The translations under genes and the position numbers were made by a program. Below, in pieces: positions 57,175-64,000 of a DNA stretch of 64,000 nt (position 1 is the stretch's first letter; each line of letters opens with the position of its first letter). The DNA is from Apodospora peruviana (taxonomy: Eukaryota; Ascomycota; Sordariomycetes; Sordariales; Lasiosphaeriaceae). The notes under the pieces are model-generated. The model saw nothing but the letters and a program-made list of their open reading frames with translations. It ran no database searches and was not told the origin of the DNA. The stretch is taken from positions 1,798,001-1,862,000 of the forward strand of contig JAUEDM010000004.1 of the NCBI GenBank assembly GCA_033439685.1, written 5' to 3'.

Positions 57175-57946
57175 GGTTGATAACTGAGTTGTTGACGGAG
57201 GTCTGGATCGATAATGTGTTTGTTTCTTCAAGGAATATTCAACATTCTCGTTGTACAAAACTTCAAATTGGCCAAATACTGAAACCATAAAGGACGGTTG
57301 GTAAGACGGAAATATATGGGCTCGGTTCTGGTCGGTTGTTGACCGTTCGCGTCCATGGTAGTGATGTCATCCAATCGTGAACAAGGATCAAAGGTGCTTG
57401 GGTGATCCGTTTCCGGGCATGTTTGGCCCACCCACAGACCCTGGGCAGCTCAGGGGGCCGCTGCGGCTCCATGTTTGGCCAAGCAGCCGCTGAACGCCTG
57501 TTGAACAGCCCACACGCGCTAGGTGCATAGGTGCGCGGTGCATCACATGCAATTTGATCAGGGGGCTGATCTTTTGTTCGAAGAAAGTCTAAATGACCAC
57601 TAACTTGACGACCTTTACCGCATTATTTGAACATCGTGATGGTGGAAAAGTGTCATTCGAAATCCGGGCAAAACGTACAGGACAGAAAATAATAACCCAG
57701 CCAGCCATGCAATCCAACTTACGGTAGCTAACTTTCCCGACATACTGCTGGTAGTGCAAGTTATAAACCCAACCAACCAGAAACCAACACGCTCTTACAT
57801 GTGTATACCAGACGCCCAGCTCCCATCCCGACCTTTCCCATCCGGCCTCTCCGGTTTATCTACCAAGCTAGACAGAAGAAAGACAAGATTTCAACAGAAA
57901 CAAACCTACCCCCGCCCCACCCCTTGCTCATAAATATAACCAAAAA
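57175..57946. other. promoter and intergenic region
   Basis: Promoter and leader of the SigF-like gene are on its left. The right part is the 3' UTR of the next minus-strand gene. No gene is seen. Confidence 0.5.
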
Positions 57947-58690
57947 TCAATCATACCTCCTCCGACTAGTCGACCTCCGAATCTCCCTCATCGGCGCCTC
58001 ACCACCAGCAAACCGATCCGGATCCACCTCGCGATACCCGCTCGACCGGCGCTCTACGCTCCTCCTGACACTCGTGCTCCTGTGCCGGCGCGGCGGTCCC
58101 CGTTCCTCGATAACCACCACCTCATCGCTTCCGTTATCACTCCCCCCAACAACCCTCACCGGCGGCCCACGGCTGGTCGACCTTCTGCGTCTAGTCGTCT
58201 CCTCAACGATAATCTCGTCCATCTCGGGCGGGCCCCTAATGTCCTCAATGATGACGGGCCCTCCCCGACTGGTCGTACGGATTTCCACCGTCGCGCTGCG
58301 CGGACGCGGTCCACCACTGTGGTGATGGTGATGGGAAGACTTGTGCGTCGTGCGCCGGCTCTTGCGTGTCACGACCGACGAGACGTCGTCTGTGGGAATC
58401 CCGTTGCCGATGTTGATGCACATGTAGAGTAGGTAGAGGATGAGGATGAACCCGGCCACGGAACCGAGAACGATGCCCGCCACGGTGCCTGGGTCCGGGC
58501 CCGAGTCGAGGGCGCCGTATGAGGCTGGGATGGTCGAGGTTTTTTGTTGTCGGGCGACGACCACGGGAGATGCGCCTTCAGCGACATTGAGGCCGCCGTC
58601 GCGCGGTCGCTGGAGCAGCTGGAGCAGACTGTCGGGTAAGGGTACGGCGGTATCAGCAGCGCGCTGCTTCTGTCTTGCTGCTGGAGGCAT
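57947..58690 (-). CDS. single-pass membrane protein, basic cytosolic tail, function unknown
   Basis: Intron-less, 247 residues from ATG 58690. An N-terminal segment of about 65 residues ends in YGALDSGPDPG. One strong transmembrane helix follows (TVAGIVLGSVAGFILILYLLYMCINIG, about 68-94). The tail has His-rich, Ser/Arg-rich and acidic patches (HKSSHHHHHSGG, PVIIEDIRGPPEMDEIIVEETTRRRRSTSRG). The GxxxG-like helix and the short ectodomain resemble fungal wall-sensor-like or receptor-like proteins, but there is no signal peptide and no Cys-rich domain, so I leave the function open. It is on the same strand as the SigF-like and TSC1 genes. Confidence 0.75.
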   Translation of the reverse strand: MPPAARQKQRAADTAVPLPDSLLQLLQRPRDGGLNVAEGASPVVVARQQKTSTIPASYGALDSGPDPGTVAGIVLGSVAGFILILYLLYMCINIGNGIPTDDVSSVVTRKSRRTTHKSSHHHHHSGGPRPRSATVEIRTTSRGGPVIIEDIRGPPEMDEIIVEETTRRRRSTSRGPPVRVVGGSDNGSDEVVVIEERGPPRRHRSTSVRRSVERRSSGYREVDPDRFAGGEAPMREIRRSTSRRRYD

Positions 58691-60086
58691 CGTCGCGATT
58701 CCGCGATTCGTGTAGCCTGTCTGGAGTAGGCTGTGGTGCCGTTTTGTTCGTGCAAGCGCTTACGCGACACTTCAGTTTCTGTCAAGTCGCCGGTGGTCGA
58801 CCGGATACTGAAAACTGAAGCGCAATGGGCTTTTCTTTCGTAATTGTCACCGTCCCAATTGAGGAGTCCTGTCTGGTCTCGTCGCGGGTTTTACCAGATT
58901 GGTGAGTTCAGTAATAAGCCGGCAGTGATACTGATAAGCGCGGCGCAAACGAGCGGGACGGAAACGAGCGGAGGTGCCCTGGAACACGGGCGAGCGACCG
59001 ATGGGATCGACCGGATTGCGAATGCCTGCACTAAATGCAACTAATCCCGCACGTGGAAAGTGAGGTTTTGTTGTACGGGTTTGAAAAAGGTTGACGCGAG
59101 CAAACAGACGGACCAACGGGTAACAACAATACTAGATTGACCCTGATGGGGGAAGGTTGGTAGGCAAGCAGCAAGGTAACCAACCCCCAGGCAGCGGCGG
59201 CGACAGTCACGCAAGGCTGTGGTGGGGGATGGATTGCCGCAGCGATTCTGTTGGAGGCGAGGCGCGGCGGCGCAGCAAAGAACAGCGCCGGGGTTTGTTA
59301 GTGGGAGGACGGCACAGGGCTATCCTGATTGGCGCCCCCCAAACACCACCGAATGTGAGAGACACTCCGCAAAGCAGCCATCCTTTTTGGTCTGCCAGAT
59401 TTCCTTCCTACCGGTAGGTTGATAAATACCTTGTAGCCAGCTCAAGCTCTCTCGACATATAGAGTCAGTGCAGGCTGTCCAGTACAAACCTTCTCTTTTC
59501 GTAAGTGGACAGGAACCCGTGTAATATCCTGTTGCACCGTGAATTCCAAGTTGTCGCAAATAACGTGCGGCAGTGAGACCACAAACCGAGCAAACCTATC
59601 GGGTGCAGGAAGGGGTCGAGTAAACAAGGAAGGATTCATGATGATTGCCGTCAAACCATTCCTGCATGCTCTACTTAATCGTTCCGCTCCCCAACTCAAA
59701 TCCTCCTTGCAATCAATCCGCGCCATCCTGAACCCTTTGGGGAAGGCAGAAAAGTGAAGAATCAACCACTTGGACTCGAGGTCTCAAACTCGAAAACGCC
59801 CACTTGCGACTCGAGGTCTCAAACTCCTATATAATTTCATCAACAGAATCCGACAGACTTTTCGAACACCATTTCGTATCTTAACTACCCGCATGAGTAC
59901 CTGGAATGCAGTCACCATTGCCGCTGCGACGTGATATATATTCCACAAACTCATAAGAAAAAGAACCAGTTCCAGCTGTTAGACAATGGTGGCCGGAAGC
60001 ATTCGGCACAATTGAGCGGTGTTAAACCAGTGGCAGGACAGGTAGGGTAGGGAAAAGGCATAGCAGCGCGCATATCTATTATGAAG
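58691..60086. other. 1.4-kb intergenic region
   Basis: It holds the promoter of the single-pass membrane protein gene (left, minus strand) and the 3' UTR of TSC1 (right). A GGCGGCGGCG stretch lies near 59195 and a direct repeat of CTCGAGGTCTCAAACTC about 40 nt apart at 59775 and 59814. No gene is supported. Confidence 0.5.
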
Positions 60087-63000
60087 TCATACAAAGCCTC
60101 GGATCCCTCTAAGACCAGCAGCCGACCTTTTATCCTTTTTATCACTCTTTTCTTCCTTTTTATCTTTGCGTTCTTTTCTGATGGCATTTTGGACCCCCCC
60201 TGAGACAGTTCACTCGTTAGCAGTGGCATATGTATGGGTGAGAGACGTTGCAACTTACCTCTTCCGTGATATCGTTCAGCTTGGGGACTAGTCGACTTCC
60301 CGGCCCCCGAGACGTCAGCAGCTCCTGTTCCTGACGGCGTCGCAGGGCGCTGGGTTGGAGACCCAACCGAACTCGACACAGGTTCCAATGGAGGAGTTGC
60401 GTTATGGGAAACGACATCAAAGGCCTCTGGATCCGAAAAGCCTCGGCGAGATCGATTTCGGATAGAAATCGGGCTTCTGGACATGGGTGGCAACTCATGT
60501 TCACCGCTAAATGACGACGATGGCTCATGGGAAGCGCCCTTCTTCTCTGCAGCATCGCAGCTCATATCAAGAAGCGACGACTGCAAGACGGTATATTTCC
60601 TCATGAGAGCGCTGTATTGCTTCTGGAGCTCGGCTTGCTTCGCTCGACTGCTAGCGAGAGCACTCTCATACACTGCTGCAACTTCACTGGCTGACTTTCC
60701 TGAAGTTTCCTTGAGTGCCCTGGCCAGTTTCGTATTCAGAGCAATAATTTGAGACTCGTAATTCTTTTTCGTCTGGTATAGCTGATGATCTCGTGCGGTC
60801 AGATCTTTTGACAGCTGGTCGGCCTTGTTTTTCGCGATCTGGGATTCTTCCATGGAACGCGTCATCGCCAGCTGTTTGGCTTGGTACTCGCGCTCCGCTT
60901 CAGAGAGACGCGCGATTTCTGCCTTCAGCGCCTGGATTTCGTCCGCGCTGATGTCGACTGCCTCCAGGCTCTGTTCGGCCTTCAGTTTCTTTTCTTCGAC
61001 GACATCAATAAGCTTACGCAATCGTCGAGAGTCATCCAGTACTTTTTCCAGTTGACGTTTGACATCTTTACTTTCCGAAGCCCATTTCTTCTGCTCATCC
61101 CGTAAGGTCTTCACTTTGTCTGACAGCGAAGTCTCCCACTTCTTGGCCATGTTTCGTCGGTTCTCGAACTCCTTTTTAAGCTGTGCCTCACGGTTTTTGG
61201 CATCGTCTAGCCGCTGCTTGAGACTGCGATTAGCCATCACAAGGTTCTGCGTTTCTGCTTCTGTAGCCGCTTCCCGGATTTGCTTCCGGCGAAGTTCACC
61301 CATATGTGAGATATGCTGCTTATTGATATACCTCTCAAACTGTAGGTCGTTGCGCAAAAGCAGGTTCTCGTGGTAAAGGCGAGACACCTGGGCGCCCAAT
61401 TCGGTGACAGAACTCGCCGTATTCGGCGTAATCAAGGTATGAGAGGGCTGGATCAAGCTCCTCTCGGTTGCCGACTGCTGCAGGCTGAGGGCAAGCGACG
61501 GTACGCTGTCATTTGCCGGTAAGTGAAGAGAATTGGACTTGCGCATCTTGTTGGAATGAATTATGTCCTGGAGTTGGGTATGAGACGAGGACTGAACAAG
61601 GTGTGGTGGTAAAGTGGGACTGTCGCCACCAATATCATGCGGTTTGGTATCAAAGGACTCATAGCCTGATGGATGACTTGACTGCGAACCTCTGCGGACC
61701 AACTCGCTAGTTGTTCGACCCTGAGAATGGGAGGCTGCGAGAATAGCGAGGTGTGAAGCTGCCATGTTGGCAGACATGGAGGCTCTTATAGCATTAGAGT
61801 CATCTTTGAACGACCCACCGAGGAGCGCGTCGGACTCTGGACTGTCACTAATGCTTTGCTCCTCAGCTGGATAGGAGACGACACCTGGAGGAGGCGCCCT
61901 GTTCAGAGTATTAACAGGCTCAGGCGCTGGCTCAATGAACAGCGCCAGACAGTTGCCAAGGACTTCATCCGCCTCGCTCTTAATCCAGCGGCTCAGATCA
62001 GTCTTTTCAGACTCGATTGTTAGATTGTAGAAGTTCGGGTGCAAACGATGTTGCTCCCTGAATTGCTCCGACCTGTCTCGAATCTCCATAGCCTGGACAT
62101 CGATATCATCGGCGTTGTTTGCATGACGCAGGTACCTCTGAGGTTTCCGGATATAGTCCATAAAGTTGAGGGGATACAAGCCGTATAACATCGTAAAATA
62201 CTGCGTCAGGTACGGAAGTGAGCTTCCGTCGCGATCCGGATCCAGTAAACACTTTTCCCAAGGAATCTCGTCCTTCGCACGTTCGGATTCAACCCCGATC
62301 TCAGTATGCTCTTGTGCAAAATATGAATCTCTATCCCAAAACAAGAGTCTGGCGTATATATTAAATAGAGTGGGAAGAAAGGGGACGAGTGAGCTCGGAA
62401 TATACGGGAGGAGCACCATGACGGCCACTAGAGCCACGGTTATGGTGGAAGTGGAGTCATCTTTCTGCAGCGAATGCAAAATATTGGCGAAGAGATCTGT
62501 CTGCAGAACAAGATGTAGGTGAGGAGGCTGGCTCTGAACAAAGTCACACAGCAGCGACAAGGCCGAGTTCCGGTAATCTTTCTTGACGACGTAGTTGTTC
62601 AGACAATTCATAAAGCCCTACGTAGTGTGTCAACAGAAGATTGCTTTGAACTGCAAGCGACTGATAGCATACCTTGGGATCCTTCTTACCAAACACCATG
62701 AGAGCTTTCTTGACCATGCTCTCTTTGAAGTCGACAGAGAAGACATCCTCGGGGTGGTTCGCTCGAGCTTCCATCCATCGGCTGAGCAGTCGGTTGGTGA
62801 ATGGGGTCAATCCAGCCTGGCTCGCGTCGATAGAAGTGTCGGACTCATCAATGGAAAGCAAGTCGAGGGTGTTGTTTAGCACCTCCTTTGCCAAGCCCCG
62901 TTCCTGGTCAACATGCTCAAGGACGGGATCAAGAAGCCTATCCCACCACTCAAAAATCCTTGCGGGCGTCCGGATCGCCGGGCGAAGTTCTCGCAAGATA

Positions 63001-63319
63001 GCAAGGAACCCAGCGTACTTCTCAGGGTGGCCATGGACGGTCCTGCCATAGATGGAGAGCAGCTCTTCATTCACACGATCGGCAGTTCCGTCGTCCGATT
63101 TTGCGTGCCGGTCCAGATAACCACTGATAATAGCAGTGAGTTCATCCGGAAGTGGGAGAACGGGAGCTTGCATGAAGGTATTGACAGCTTTGGTGAGATC
63201 CTTGACGGACCTGCAGCGACGAGAATCGAACTGTTAGCACTGGAGATCTGAGGCCACCCAGAAGATCAGGCGGATCCCAGTGCAGAACCTGATCAGGCCA
63301 CTTACCCAGATGAAGCCAT
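60087..63319 (-). CDS. tsc1: TSC1 (hamartin) homologue
   Basis: Four exons (63319-63306, 63210-62673, 62617-60259, 60199-60087; introns 95, 55 and 59 nt) give 1007 residues. The start is MASSGSVKDLTKAVNTFMQ from a 14-nt first exon. The hamartin helical domain covers about residues 15-330, with IFEWWDRLLDPVLEHV, VKKALMVFGKKDPKGFMNCLNNYVVKKDYRNSALSLLCDFVQ, and TVALVAVMVLLPYIPSSLVPFLPTLFNIYARLLFWDRD. A long coiled coil (about 600-875) carries ENLLLRNDLQFERYI, RKQIREAATEAETQNL and many heptads; it binds TSC2. The last exon gives RGGVQNAIRKERKDKKEE..GLRGIRGFV. TSC1-TSC2 is a Rheb GAP upstream of TOR. Identification rests on the combined layout and the helical domain. Confidence 0.85.
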
Positions 63320-64000
63320 CTTGACTCCCGATCGGCACGACAATTGCGGGCCAAGGCACCCAGGACCCGCTCGGCAGGCGCCTCAAGCGACGGTCCGGAA
63401 ACGTGCCTCCGAAGTGCGATCGTTGGAGGTGACAAGCCTAACGTAGCTAATCTCTTAAAATGAAAATATGATACTGGACGATAGTCAGCTCAAGTTAAAA
63501 CATTGCTGTCTGGGTTCTATAGACGAACCCAACTAGGTCGCTGAGCAGATGCGACACATATGTGTTGCTATCCGCGATGCGAACCTTTTCTGCACTCGGA
63601 GGATTGACGGGCGACGATAGCTTTTTGAGTCCCACAGCTTCCGACCTGGATGAGCTACCGTAGCCGTCTGTGCAAGCAAGACGGGTGGCGGCAGTATACA
63701 GGGTCCTACTGGTAAGCTCAACAGCTGTGGAGTCGAAAACTTGAAATGCAGTCGCATGAACTGCAGTGGTGCGCACGTACTAAAACTGAATGAAAGTTTG
63801 ACTACTCTGTAAGGCCCTCCCCGGCATGTGACCCCGGACTCCGTCCGTAACCCTGACTGCCAAAGGCCGCTAAATACCAGTTCTGGGGCAACCCCGCATT
63901 TTCAACGCACATCAATGCCCCACTTGGCAGTGACCTGCCGCCGGGGAGAGCAAGGCAAGTGGGACCTAACAAAGCTCCCGTCGAGCTTAACACGGTGTGG
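63320..64000. other. right edge, upstream of TSC1
   Basis: TSC1 promoter and upstream DNA. A minus-strand frame (63776-63495) has some protein-like sequence (LKKLSSPVNPPSAEKVRIADSN) but begins at GTG, not ATG, and no splice site links it to another exon within the window. It could be the tail of a gene to the right or chance. Confidence 0.4.

Noticed and set aside
59951..60258. TSC1 C-terminus read without the last intron
   Set aside because: Reading through gives an unrelated tail. Splicing 60259 to 60199 gives the charged RGGVQNAIRKERKDKK end and a stop at 60087.
63495..63776. Minus-strand frame at the right edge as a gene
   Set aside because: It begins with GTG, has no ATG or splice link inside the window, and cannot be judged without sequence to the right.
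1..64000. CRISPR array, bacterial operons, or secondary-metabolite cluster
   Set aside because: The DNA is clearly fungal and intron-bearing. No regularly spaced repeats and no PKS, NRPS or terpene synthase signatures are present.

Overview
This window is nuclear DNA of a filamentous ascomycete, most likely a Sordariomycete. Genes carry short GT..AG introns with clear branch sites. The products are typical of Pezizomycotina: Zn2Cys6 regulators, a phocein-type Mob protein, NOT2, PEX7, TSC1 and an AlkB-GRF protein. Intergenic DNA contains the TACCTAGGTA and TAATCCGTACTCCGTA words that are common in such genomes, and an AT-rich, repeat-bearing island that looks RIP-mutated. All exon boundaries given here were worked out by eye from splice signals and reading-frame continuity.

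Left block (1.7-29.2 kb), gene-rich: a Zn2Cys6 factor (+, 1711-4262); a MOB3/phocein STRIPAK subunit (-, 6215-8009) divergent from a ZNG1-type zinc GTPase (+, 8646-10117); NOT2 of CCR4-NOT (+, 10570-13261); a Cue1-like ER ubiquitin factor (+, 14120-14913); a membrane protein of unknown function (+, 15905-17037); a mitochondrial DEAD-box helicase like Mss116/CYT-19 (+, 17618-19670); a second Zn2Cys6 factor (-, 20636-24044); and an MFS transporter (-, 27225-29232).

Middle block (29.2-42.7 kb): about 13 kb with no gene I can support. Its core (about 32.8-34.5 kb) is AT-rich and holds a 580-bp foldback element with roughly 154-bp inverted arms that differ mainly by transitions, enclosing a degenerate tRNA-like sequence. 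Further right come GC-rich unique DNA and clusters of GGTACC/TACCTA words.

Right block (42.7-63.3 kb): a CCDC124/Lso2-like ribosome factor (+, 42710-43845); an FTS/AKTIP-type E2 variant without catalytic cysteine (+, 45651-48084); an 845-residue protein of unknown function whose 3' end appears frameshifted at an A9 run (+, 48763-51550); a CUE-AlkB-GRF dioxygenase (-, 52093-53680) divergent from PEX7 (+, 54111-55306); a SigF/NTF2-like membrane protein whose frame requires a 2-nt micro-exon (-, 55914-57174); a single-pass membrane protein (-, 57947-58690); and TSC1/hamartin (-, 60087-63319). These are housekeeping and signalling genes scattered on both strands. No secondary-metabolite cluster or other co-functional operon-like unit is visible. 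The most unusual features are the very small exons (2, 12, 13, 13 and 14 nt), the foldback element, the upstream ORF arrangement before NOT2 and the frameshifted tail.
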